The notes under the pieces were generated by a model, which had not been told where the DNA came from, did not search any database, and saw only the letters and a list, made by a program, of their open reading frames with translations. 64,000 nt of DNA, taken from NCBI GenBank assembly GCA_001465935.1, contig LNKV01000028.1, forward strand, positions 62,001-126,000, written 5' to 3'. Source of the DNA: Clarireedia homoeocarpa. Taxonomy: Eukaryota > Ascomycota > Leotiomycetes > Helotiales > Rutstroemiaceae. This document shows, piece after piece, positions 32,213 through 41,975 of this stretch. Made by a program: the position numbers and the translations under genes. Each line of letters begins with the position of its first letter. Within the stretch, counting starts at the first letter, position 1.

Positions 32213-34110
32213 GTGGGTGGTTTTTGTTTGGGCAATTGCATGGGATAGGAAATGCTTGTTTCCAAGAGCACAGGCTTTACAGAATTGTAGCAGAAGCTCT
32301 TTGATAAAATGAAAATCCTTAAGCAAATATCTTGATCAGTATCTGGGATAGCTTGAGTTGTGAAAATTTGCGTTGTTTCGACAATGACCGCATATGGCGG
32401 GCTTTTCAGCTGCAATCTTGCGAATGGATTTGATAGAGAAGCTCCGTATTCTTCACTACTTTTGACGTCGAGTGGAATAAAAAGCCAGCTTTCCCGATTG
32501 CCATTCGAGCATTTTGTTGCACTTCTCTCTACAAATGAAGTTTGTAAAAATCACGTTTCGATTGGGTCTTTTATCAAAGCTGAAGGGAAGGGTTCGAGCT
32601 CATCTGCATTTAACCGCGAGTTGCATGATGTCAAACCAATGCCATTTCTTCACCTTGCCAGACCTACGATTCCCAAAGAGCTTGCGCAGCTTGTTCTTCT
32701 CATAACGTGCTCCTATCCTCTCCTGTGTCTGCCTTCGTCCTGATACCCTATGCAATTTCTGTACTTGGAATATCGTGCGAAACGAACATGCATGCTACTT
32801 GCATTCTCTAGCCTTCTGCATCCATGTTTGACAAACGAGTGTATAGTCATCGATCAATACTCTAGCTTCCTAACAGCCTCAGGTTCCAGTACCGACGGTG
32901 CTGGGTTGTGGGTTGTTGGGTGGTAAATGGTTGTGCTGAGATGAGAGTGAGTTATTGCACCTGGTGGGGTGCAAGCACTACTCGTCTGGCTTCGAGATGC
33001 TAATATTTCCCCTTTTTTGTCATGGGCTCGGATCGGATGATTTGGAGGGCTGATTCAAGTGTCTTGTGGTTTTTTTTTTTCCCTTCTCGATGTTCTTGGG
33101 TCATGACGGTTTGTTGATTGTATTGTATTGTATTGTATTGTATTGTAGAATGAGGGATATTTGTTCTTGCTGGTATGGTATGATGGGCTTTTATTAGCCT
33201 GGAAAGAGAAGAGAAGAGAAGAGAAGGGAGAAATAGACTGGTGTGGGAGAGTATATTCTGGGTAGTATTTTTTTTTTTACTGGATATAGAATAATCTGTT
33301 CCCAAGGAATAGAATATACCAACATCATCACTGGTAACCGGCGTTCTCTGTGCTGATGAAGTTGAGGTGGGTTGTATCGCCAGGAGTTCAGGACAGCGAA
33401 GTGGTATTTCTAGTATTATATACCAACGGCAACCGGCTTTTTTGTATTGAGAGTTGTAGTATTTTTATCAAAAGTTTGTAAATGGATGCTATTATGTTAG
33501 CATATTTCGTTTTCAAACTCCAAAGTCATTGGAGTGACGGTGTTCGAGGATCCCATACTCGGTTCGCGAAAAGGGGCAGGTAATGGGAAAGGATCACAAC
33601 AATATCTCTTTACTACTATAGTTAAATATATTTGATATGATTTCTATTTTTACTCAATTCCTGATAACTCGCATGCAATGAAATACATCGAGATTCTCCA
33701 AGCCCTGTATCTCAGGATCAACGCTCGATCTCCTGATCTCCCGGCTCATCATTCTTTTGGTACCCTAGCGGTTGAACTCAAGAACTGCGATAGCTTCACT
33801 CTAGAACCTTCCCTAATCGACCAATTTAGATCTTACACCATAAAAATAGAGGAGAAATGTCTCCTGTCGATACATTTCCCTCTCCTCTATATACCTAAAA
33901 ATGGCATATTCGATATCCGCTTCCCCAGATAATTGTTGAACCCCTACACATTATCGAATCTTCGACATCCCGCTCGACTTTAACCTCCTGTTTCGAATAC
34001 ATCCCCCTTAGTCTCGAACTTCGAAGAATAGGAAACTATTGGGCCAAGCACATAGAAGTAAGTCATCTTGACCGCCAGACCTCCTATTCAGTCAGTCCCT
34101 GATGAGGAGG
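32213..34110. other. Gene-free region with a possible decayed exon
   Basis: A TATTG array (33121-33145), AGAGA repeats near 33201-33225 and T runs near 33070 and 33270 are the visible structures. An ATG at 33678 opens 84 codons (MKYIEILQALYLRI) ending at 33932, followed in another frame by an open stretch to a good GTAAGT donor at about 34060. These may be pieces of a spliced or decayed gene but could not be joined without breaking frame. Nothing else is supported. Confidence 0.4.
33121..33145 (+). repeat. TATTG pentamer array, five copies
   Basis: Five perfect tandem TATTG units in AT-rich intergenic DNA, adjoining a poly-T run. Confidence 0.85.
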
Positions 34111-35104
34111 ATGGTGTATAGATTTCTGCCCTTTTTCTCGGCTTTCGCTATCTATTCGGTCTTCGATATCGTTCAGATCCGTTCGACGTATCTTCGGGTC
34201 AAACAACTTGTTACGAACATATAGTAAGTCTCCTAGAACCTTGATGGCATATGGATATACGTGCTCACCGCCCTCCAAGCATGGCCAAGCCCACACCTAC
34301 CACTCCCTGAACCGCTCACGTGCCATCGACCAAATGGCGCCGAATCTCTATTTGTGTGTCCGCAAATTGTTCTACCCTATGGAATGGATCCCGAAATGCC
34401 ACCGCCATAAGCGATCAGGGCGGAAATTCCTGTACTGCGCCGAACCGATCCCGGGAATCTACGGCATCTGTAAGGGTCGACGATACCTAGTAGCCATCCG
34501 ACCTATTCCTGGCCAGGAAGATAGTGAACACATATTCGCTCCAATACCTCAAAACAACTCACATAACGACCGCGATACTTCCTATGGCAGCACTGAATCA
34601 GCTCCTGTTCGGGTACTTCGCCAAATTATCGAGAGAAGTAACAGCGACATCTCCAAGGCCTTTCCCAAATGCAAAGGCATATCTCCCATCGACCTGGGCG
34701 GATACCGATACCTTCATTACTCACTACCCGTCGTATATAGCGACGTTCTGCAACGATGGATATTCAAAGACGAGCTCCAGTACCGGGACGTAATCTACCA
34801 TGATCCCAAAAACTACGGATCGAGGAAGATGCACTTCTTTACGCTGGACGATGCAGAGTCGTATGTCTTCCTGGGTTATTGGTGTAATGGCAGGACGGGG
34901 CTGTCGAAAGACCATATGGGAATTAATGAGGTGTTGTGGGTCTATGACGAGAAGGAAGAAATGATAGTGAAGACGACGCCGGTGCAGGAGACTTTGATTA
35001 GGAGGAAGATGGCGGGGCGCAGGCCGGAGTTCTTGTCGGCGAATGAGGAGGACGATTTTATGAAGGTTGTGAGATATGTACGGCGGAAGAGGCCCGAGGC
35101 CTGA
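34111..35104 (+). CDS. Unknown, probably lineage-specific protein; 5' end unresolved
   Basis: A continuous frame from 34208 to 35104 encodes up to 298 aa; internal ATGs at 34244 and 34334 (MAPNLYLCVRKLF) are possible starts. The body has a Cys-containing front (WIPKCHRHKRSGRKFLYCAEPIPGIYGIC), a middle with PVVYSDVLQRWIFKDEL, and a charged C-terminus. In another frame an ATG at 34111 starts a good signal-anchor sequence (MVYRFLPFFSAFAIYSVFDI) that stays open to a GTAAGT donor at 34224. It should be the natural N-terminus, but the only acceptor giving the right phase is 13 nt away, too short for an intron. Either a frameshift has broken the gene, or the join is unusual. Function not recognised. 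If the anchor belongs to it, the protein would be membrane-attached or secreted. Confidence 0.5.
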
Positions 35105-35987
35105 TGGAGTTGGGGTAGAATGGGAGTAACTTGAGTTGGAGGATTGTACATTGTTATGAGATGGGGTTCTTTGCTGGGATGGATCACAGCATCGGATTGG
35201 CGTTTTGAGGAGTACTGGATATGGGAGTAGGACTGGAAAAGGAACGGAATGGGAATGGGAAGGGGAGAGGAACAGCATCCCCACGGGTAGGCATTTGCAT
35301 GTCTATGAAGGACTATGGCGAACTCGTCGTCATGGCTTTGTATTTGAATCTGAAGTTAATGAATTCAGCATCAACCATATATTTTTGCCGATGAAAGTGA
35401 TATGCAGCGACCAAGTTTGAATGAAACTTTTGTGTGATAGTTGGGGTTTGCAAGCACATTGATTAATTTTATATCAAGTTGATCAACTGTGATCAGCCAC
35501 CAGGGGTACCAAAACCTCGACGTTTGACAACCAAACTGACTTTTGAGATCAGTGCTCGAGATGCACACATATAAATTTACCACGTCCAGATTGCACTTGA
35601 GCAATCAAAGGCATGTAGTGAGTGTATTAAGGTAGTGAGTAGTCCGGATTGGAAATTTGAAGTTCGTCTTTAAATTATGCACTGCATCTCCAGTCGCACC
35701 AGACATCTAACAGCAGCGGGTCGGTCTCTATCTGAAATCACCAGCCGTTTGGTTTTGTCTCGTTTCAAGCCAGCTCCGCGGTGATGATACACTCTCATAG
35801 ACGAAGTGCAGCCTCGCAATGACGACGCAGTGTCGTTTGAAGTTTGGTGATCGAGGCCGCTTAGACTAAACGACATTGTGATGGACGGACTCTTGTTTTG
35901 GGGTACACTGAAATTGGGACAAAAGCGCCCGAGTCGGAATTGGATATAGGTCGAGTAGGCTATCGCCACGACATTCATCCGTGGTTT

Positions 35988-36045
35988 TGCTCATCCTACG
36001 CAGCTACAGCAAGCAGTGCTCATCCTACGCAGGTACAGCAAGCAG
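35988..36045 (+). repeat. 29-bp tandem duplication
   Basis: Two abutting 29-bp copies (35988-36016 and 36017-36045) differ at one position only. Confidence 0.9.
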
Positions 36046-36314
36046 TAAAACACACATACCATACATGTGTCAGCATGTATTTCCAGAAGTCCCGCTATTT
36101 GGGTTGCATTGGATGGCTTACCAGCTGAGCCCTGAAAATCTGGGTGGCTTGATGCTATTCTTGGGCCTTGTCTGCGCAGTGCGAGCAGCATGAACAGGGA
36201 TGGCCGAGTGCCGTTGACATGGCTACCCAGCACTCTTAGGGGATCTATGACTTAACCTTACCTGCTTTTCTGCGCGAGATGAAGAACTCGTACCCGACTC
36301 TGGATAACTTATAG

Positions 36315-36334
36315 ATATATATATATATATATAT
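36315..36334 (+). repeat. AT dinucleotide run
   Basis: A perfect ATAT run of about 20 bases about 290 bp upstream of the Sec2-domain gene. Confidence 0.8.
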
Positions 36335-36620
36335 ACATATCGAACTTTTCAAACGCCATGCAATTAATAAGACAATAACAACCCCTCCTTCCTGCTTCCT
36401 CCTTCCTCCTTCCAAATTCGCTCTTCAAGTCACCCAAGATCGATCGCACGAGGACAGGATCCTTGTCATTCCTCCCAAAGTACGGTCACAATTACGGTCA
36501 ACTCACGCCTCACATGCCCCAAACCCTCCAACTAGGAACATAACAAGACTTTACTCCGCACCCAGTACACACCTCCTACATTGAATACCTCGTCCGGTGA
36601 CTCCAACGCACGACGAACTA

Positions 36621-37364
36621 ATGTCGGCAACAATAACACTCGCGATGTCGCAGACATCAGACCATGAAACCGTCTGTTCGAACTGTGGCCTCGCAATTGC
36701 ACAAAGCCATTCGCAAATAGCAACAGAGGCGCAGAAGCAAATCGACGAGTTGCAGGCCCAAGTAAAATTGTTAACAGAAAAAGCAACTGCAGCTGGTATG
36801 TTCCCAACTCTTTAAGCCTCAGTCGATTTGACACTCACAAGAATATCACCAGTCGACAAATGGGCGGATTATGAGGACGAGATTCAACGACTCAAGAAGG
36901 CGCAGTCACAACAAAACATAGATCCACCCAGAGCGTCTACACCAACACAGGAAATCGTTAACGATCGAACCGGAAGCCCAAGTCGATTTTCATATCTGCC
37001 TGTCCAGAATCGACTCTCCTCATTACTATCGCGGAAATCCACACCGAATTTACAAGCTCCACCGGCACCCTCCACACCCTCTACGACAGAATTAGTGGCG
37101 GCCTTGACGAGCGAGCAAACATTACGAAAGGACGCGGAAAGAAAATTGAGCGAAGCTAGCGGAGAGTTGGAAGAGCTGAGTGCTCAGCTATTCATGCAAG
37201 CAAATGAGATGGTGGCCACCGAGCGGAGGGCAAGGGCAAAACTCGAAGAGCGAGTTGAACTTCTCGAAAGAAGGGATGGGGAGAAGAGAAAACGGTTGGA
37301 GAAGCTTGAAGGAGCGGTGCAAAGGATTGAAAGGGTCAGGGGCCTTCTTGCACCAGGACGATGA
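36621..37364 (+). CDS. Short Sec2-domain protein (Rab GEF-like coiled coil)
   Basis: Two exons: 36621-36795 and 36853-37364; 228 aa. The Sec2p domain is a long parallel coiled coil that exchanges GDP for GTP on the secretory Rab Sec4. Here the C-terminal ~80 residues carry the core pattern LTSEQTLRKDAERKLSEASG, ELEELSAQLFMQANEMVATE and RRARAKLEERVELLERRDGE. The N-terminus has one Cys-x-x-Cys pair (VCSNCGLAIA), and a Ser/Pro-rich segment separates it from the coil. Yeast Sec2 is over 700 aa, so this is a minimal form, as is common in moulds. Activity on Sec4 is inference. The start at 36621 (MSATITLAMS) is one of two nearby ATGs. Confidence 0.8.
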
Positions 37365-37569
37365 TAAGGACGACCATGAGCCGACGATTACCACATGTAC
37401 GAGAATCCGACAACGAGGAGCGCAGATTATAAAAAGAGGTTTATTGAGATATGTGAGCATGAGACAAAAGGCCGCAATATCCAAGCACGAGAAATCACGC
37501 CGAAGACGATTAAAAGTGTTCGATTCAGTAACAAATATTCATATTCCATATCAACCTCAGCCTGCGATA

Positions 37570-37932
37570 ATGTCCGGTTCAGCAACAAAGGTTCATCTAT
37601 ATCACTCCCAGCCGGTCAAGTTCCACCACACAGCACTACGACCAAGACCAAGACCAGTATCACGATCGAAGCACCTACCTACGCCAAGACTCCGCGATGT
37701 ATACAGACCTGCCTACATACCAGCAGCATCGGAAATGGAGATCTGGATACTAGAGCTTTGGAAAGACTTCCTGCTAGAACCTACACCCTACCTGGTTATA
37801 TCCGCGTCGCTTTATTTAGGCATTTTTATGCTTTTCATCCAGTATTACCCTGCGATTTGGAGTGTTGCGTACTTTTTTATTCAACTTATACCCTGGGATG
37901 AAGATTTTGGTCCTCCTGGATGGCATTTTTGA
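37570..37932 (+). CDS. Small predicted membrane protein of unknown function
   Basis: Single exon, 120 aa, starting 205 bp after the Sec2-domain stop codon, same strand. Residues 1-45 are basic (Arg/Pro/His-rich). Then a charged helix (EMEIWILELWKDFL) leads to one or two membrane segments (YLVISASLYLGIFMLFIQYY and WSVAYFFIQLI). The protein ends in the acidic-aromatic tail WDEDFGPPGWHF. The frame is also open upstream into the Sec2 gene, but that part is out of frame with it and not credible. It may be missed in annotation because of its size. Confidence 0.5.
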   Translation: MSGSATKVHLYHSQPVKFHHTALRPRPRPVSRSKHLPTPRLRDVYRPAYIPAASEMEIWILELWKDFLLEPTPYLVISASLYLGIFMLFIQYYPAIWSVAYFFIQLIPWDEDFGPPGWHF

Positions 37933-38233
37933 TTTTATGAGGTATCTGATTGACGGAGCACAATGGAAATGATACCCTACTTGTATATATTTTTGCTAGA
38001 CGTTTTACGCCCAGGTGGGGGTAGACTTAGTACCCACCATTAATACTAACAACTACACATTACTTACTGTCAGGTTAGACACGGTGATCGAGGAGAACAC
38101 GATATTGTGGTGACTGGTATCTATTCGAAATATTGTAACGAACCCCATCGGTACTACAATGTTCATACTTCTTAGCAAGAGCCCAACCACAAAACCAACT
38201 CTAATACCATCTCTCCTTCCCCCGCCATTTCCT
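37933..38233. other. Short convergent spacer
   Basis: Holds the 3' ends of the small membrane-protein gene and of the uracil phosphoribosyltransferase gene. Nothing else was seen. Confidence 0.6.
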
Positions 38234-39022
38234 CTACTTCCCAATAGTCAAAAACAGCCTGTCCCCCACATCTCCCAATCCCGGCTTAATCATGCCCTTC
38301 TCATTAATACTCTCATCCACCCCAGCACACCAGATCTCCGTCCCCTCAGGCCACTCCCCCGCCGCTTTCTGCAAACCGGGCAAAGCACCCAATACACTGA
38401 TCACAATGACCTTCTTCACACCCCACTCCTTCAGTGTCTGGATCGCAGCAGCGCACGTCCCTCCTGTAGCGATAATGGGATCAAGAAGAATGGCGAGCTC
38501 GGATGCAGAGGAATTCGGCGCGTTGGAGGGGGTGTTGCCGGTGGGGCGGTGATGCGGAAGGTTGTTGTAGTATTCGACGGGCTCGAGGGTGGTGGGCTCC
38601 CGGAAGAGTCCGAGGTGGTGGATCGGGTAGGGCGAGGGCAGGATCGTTTGGATGGCTTCGAGCATGCCGAGACCGCTGCGGAGGATCGGCACGATGGATA
38701 TGCTGGCGGGGGAGATGGTGCTGGTGGTGTATTCGTAGTTGAGGTGGGTTGTGGCCTGGGGGTGGGGTGGGGTGGTTAGTTACATGAGACGGAGGATAGG
38801 GATAGGGTGGGAATGGGAATGGGGGGAAAGACGTACCGTAGGACCTTCGGAGACCGTCAGCCCTGCGGCGGTGGCTTCACATCCTACGATTAAAGCGATT
38901 TCGTGAACGAGGGCTTTGGTTTCACGGGCGTTGGTGGTGTTAGATCGGAGTTGTGAGAGCTTGGCTTGGAGACATGGGTGTGAGGAGACGTGGACGTTGG
39001 ATGGGAGGGATGAGGGACTCAT
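38234..39022 (-). CDS. FUR1: Uracil phosphoribosyltransferase (pyrimidine salvage)
   Basis: Two exons on the minus strand: 39022-38837 and 38755-38234, phase 0, 235 aa. It makes UMP from uracil and PRPP in the cytosol. The family marks are ARETKALVHEIALIVGCEAT in the N-terminal half, the active segment VPILRSGLGMLEAI (about 84-97), and the PRPP loop LLDPIIATGGTCAAAI (about 152-167), then VDESINEKGMIKPGLGDVGDRLF near the end. Compared with what I recall of yeast Fur1, there is an insertion of some 18 Pro/Asn/Ser-rich residues (about 130-147) between EYYNNLP and the PRPP loop. Loss of this enzyme gives resistance to 5-fluorouracil in fungi. It is head-to-head with the fluoride exporter, 479 bp apart. 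Confidence 0.95.
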
Positions 39023-39501
39023 GGTTACGGTTTATGGCGGGCGGTATGTATTGAAGTTGACAAAGTGAAGTTGAACTTGGTATGTGGAATGAATTAATGG
39101 AGGAAGAGGATTATTCTTCTCCTTCTTCCCCTTCTTTGTATTGTGAAAAGTGGATTGGTGTTATGCGTTAGAGGCACCTGCATGCAGCGTTTGTTTGTCC
39201 ATATAACTTAGCTAGCTACCTATCGTATGGGTAAGTAACCTGCAGCCCACTTCTTATCGGTGAAGCCTTATCGTGTACCGCGCGCCGGCTTCGGCAGCGT
39301 CACATTGCGTAGAAAGTAGAGCGTCCGGTCGATGGGTAACCTTACAAGGATTTTTAACTCTATTTGTACCTGTTCCCTAGGTCACTGTCGTTATCTTAAA
39401 ACAAAAAACCCCCGAAGCTGGATTACCAAACGTCATCTTATTGTTAAGCAACAGTCTTGGAAGGAGATCTTTGGGTGCGGTTAGCGCAAACAGTACCATC
39501 T
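39023..39501. promoter_or_regulatory. Shared divergent promoter of FUR1 and the fluoride exporter
   Basis: 479 bp between outward-facing genes. A C/T-rich tract lies at 39112-39135 and a short GC-rich segment near 39278-39300. No specific factor site is claimed. Confidence 0.5.
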
Positions 39502-41127
39502 ATGGATGAGCTCCCGGGCAGCTCCAATGCTTCAGAAACCCAGGAAAAGCTATGCGCGAATCAACGCGGTTTGGACAATGGCAATCACGCAACGCTTGGT
39601 GATCATTCCAGGCTGAATGAGGTAGCTGCACAAGCGCCTGTACAGCAACACCAAGATGAGAGCCCATTGCGGCAGAATCATTCCTCGGAGAAGATGCGAA
39701 CCGCAGGAGAGACAGAAGGGGGGCGTCAACCACAGGGTTCGCGCCAAGATACCAATTACGATATCCCAGATGATTATGCGAATCTAGACGAAGTTGCATC
39801 GCCATCACCAGTAGAGAATCGCCGAGAAAAGTCATTGTATCAGCATAAGTCTTTAGAGGAAGCGAAGGATGCCGAGCAGGAATATGAAAAACATCAGCGA
39901 GACGGAGAAGCCCAGAGAAACAGGGAAGTTCCCTCAGCAGCAGGCAAAGCCGGCGAGGAGAAGAAAGAGAAATCTGAGGTGTCGAAGCGCGTAACGCAGC
40001 TATACACAATCTCCTATCTGATACTATTCTCGCTATTCGGGACACTAGCCAGGTTGGGTCTACAGGCGATTACATTCTACCCGGGCGCGCCGGTTGTGTT
40101 CAGCGTATTATGGGCAAATTTTGCCGGCAGTCTATTTATGGGATTTCTCAGCGAGGATCGAAAGCTATTCAAGCACGAATGGGGCACCCCGACATATGAC
40201 CAATTGCTCCAGAAATGGAAACGTCAATCGAAGGACGAAGAACGTGATCTATCTACTAATCAACTTCATGACCTACAAGCCGCTAAGAAAGCCCATACTG
40301 CGACGAAGAAGACCATTCCTCTGTATATTGGATTAGCTACCGGATTCTGCGGAAGTTTCACTTCATTTTCGTCCTTTATTCGAGATGCCTTTCTAGCTCT
40401 TTCAAACGATCTTCCGAGTCCCTTGAATCATCCCCAGGACTACACTCCGGTTCATGCATCGACCACGTCTACTGTGAGTCGTAATGGGGGCTACTCGTTC
40501 ATGGCTTTGTTGGCTGTCATCATAATTACTGTCTCATTATGTTTAGCTGCGCTGTTCGTCGGTGCACATCTTGCTATCTTTCTCGAGCCTTATACTCCAA
40601 GTTTGTCATTTAAATTGTCGCGCAAATTTTTGGATCCTCTGGCCGTCTTTCTAGCATGGGGCTGCTGGCTGGGCGCCGTATTCTTAGCTATTTTCCCACC
40701 GGATAGGAATGATTCCCCTCCTGAGATATGGAGAGGTCGAGCAGTCTTTGCCCTGGTTTTCGCTCCTATCGGTTGTCTCGCACGCTTCTACGCTTCGTTG
40801 TATCTCAATGGCAAACTCTCTTCGTTCCCGCTTGGAACCTTCGTTGTCAATATGTTTGGAACGGCAATTTTGGGAATGGCATATGATTTACAGCATGTGC
40901 CACTGGGCTGGGTAGTTGGATGCCAAGTGCTGCAGGGTATCGAGGATGGATTTTGTGGTTGTCTCACGACAGTCAGTACTTGGGTTAATGAGCTAAGTGC
41001 TCTGAGGAGGAGTCATGCGTATAGATATGGGGTGGCGAGTGTTGTTGGTGGGCTGTGTTTGTTGATTGTCATCATGGGTAGCTTGAGATGGACAGATGGA
41101 TTTGAAGCAATATTATGTACAAAGTAG
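39502..41127 (+). CDS. FEX1: Fluoride exporter, fused two-domain CrcB/Fluc type
   Basis: Single exon, 541 aa. It exports fluoride from the cytosol across the plasma membrane. Eukaryotic FEX proteins are two Fluc (CrcB) domains joined by an extra helix. Domain 1 begins around residue 165: SLFGTLARLGLQAI, WANFAGSLFMGFL, and GFCGSFTSFSSF at about 280-291. The linking membrane helix lies near 335-360. Domain 2 has APIGCLARFYASLYLNGKL at about 421 onwards, LGTFVVNMFGTAILG, and GFCGCLTTVSTWVNEL near 482. The paired Asn and Phe-box residues that line the pores are present in both halves. The first 160 residues are hydrophilic, Gln/Glu/Arg-rich and probably cytosolic; such long leaders are usual in moulds. 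The start is the first ATG of the frame. Confidence 0.94.
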   Translation: MDELPGSSNASETQEKLCANQRGLDNGNHATLGDHSRLNEVAAQAPVQQHQDESPLRQNHSSEKMRTAGETEGGRQPQGSRQDTNYDIPDDYANLDEVASPSPVENRREKSLYQHKSLEEAKDAEQEYEKHQRDGEAQRNREVPSAAGKAGEEKKEKSEVSKRVTQLYTISYLILFSLFGTLARLGLQAITFYPGAPVVFSVLWANFAGSLFMGFLSEDRKLFKHEWGTPTYDQLLQKWKRQSKDEERDLSTNQLHDLQAAKKAHTATKKTIPLYIGLATGFCGSFTSFSSFIRDAFLALSNDLPSPLNHPQDYTPVHASTTSTVSRNGGYSFMALLAVIIITVSLCLAALFVGAHLAIFLEPYTPSLSFKLSRKFLDPLAVFLAWGCWLGAVFLAIFPPDRNDSPPEIWRGRAVFALVFAPIGCLARFYASLYLNGKLSSFPLGTFVVNMFGTAILGMAYDLQHVPLGWVVGCQVLQGIEDGFCGCLTTVSTWVNELSALRRSHAYRYGVASVVGGLCLLIVIMGSLRWTDGFEAILCTK

Positions 41128-41975
41128 GAATTGGAGAGATGGCGTGCTTTGGTTGTAATTGACGCGCAGAAGAAGCTTTTGATGTTGACTGATCTACGAA
41201 GTAGAATTTGCGCATTTGCCGCTTCGCGAAAGCTACACGCTTTTTGGTGAGTACCTCGGCGGACCCATCTCGTATTGCTAGTCGGAAAGCACGCATTCCT
41301 GACGCGGCAATCCTCGTATAAAAAGGCTATCGAAGGGCATCCATCGACTCCTACCGGTAGATATTCCGTCTGACGACCTACCTAATGTGGCGAAATTCGG
41401 ATAAAGTGGGTGAGACTATTCTTGAAGAAGCAGCTCGACAACAACCGTGAGCAGTCCAAGCGTTCCAAGAGAATCCCCGCGGTGATTCAAGAGGCGTCCC
41501 ATTCATGATCCAATCCGAAAATTGTTCCAAGCTTTCTAAGGCCGATTCGAAAATTTGCTGCATCTGCAGAGTAACCTTTATTACCCATGCCATTTGCTGA
41601 ACATGGTTGCGATAGCTTCAGGTACACTACCAATCATTATCGTCTCCTATCTTCGGTTAGCACAAACCAGATGCATTTCCAATTCATCTTCATATCGAAA
41701 CTCTTATCGATTGGCCTCCGAGCAAATTGGAGATCTACGAAACTATCTCGTCGCGGGGTTAGGATGCATGCATGCATTCCAGATAAGGTAGGTGACACTG
41801 GTGGCAGAGGTTGATAGCCGGAAGAGAAAAATATCGCGGATGGGCAGCGCAGTACATGTAGGGGCGGTGTCCTCCAGCTTTTCAATTCACTTTTCTCTTC
41901 CTCTTTTCTTGCCACCAGCTTTCTTTGCAGACTTCTGGCAATTCTTATTCCTCTCAACGTCTTGGTCTGTTCACC
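41128..41975. other. Intergenic region before the S28 peptidase gene
   Basis: Open frames on both strands are short and share no motif. The 40 bases before the peptidase start are C/T-rich. Nothing else is supported. Confidence 0.5.

Larger units (their letters stand above)
35105..36620. other. Gene-free region before the Sec2-domain gene
   Basis: Contains a 29-bp tandem duplication (35988-36045) and an AT dinucleotide run (36315-36334). The minus-strand frame at 35978-35670 lacks any recognised motif. The last 100 bases before 36621 are C-rich promoter-like sequence. Confidence 0.5.

Noticed and set aside
32360..32743. 127-codon plus-strand frame after RPL32
   Set aside because: It starts at GTG, has no family resemblance, and probably overlaps the RPL32 3' UTR.
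33530..33580. tRNA-like B-box GTGTTCGAGGATCCC
   Set aside because: No A box at the right distance and no acceptor-stem pairing could be found by eye.
39500..40045. 181-codon frame opposite the fluoride exporter N-terminus
   Set aside because: Antisense of the hydrophilic leader, with no motif.
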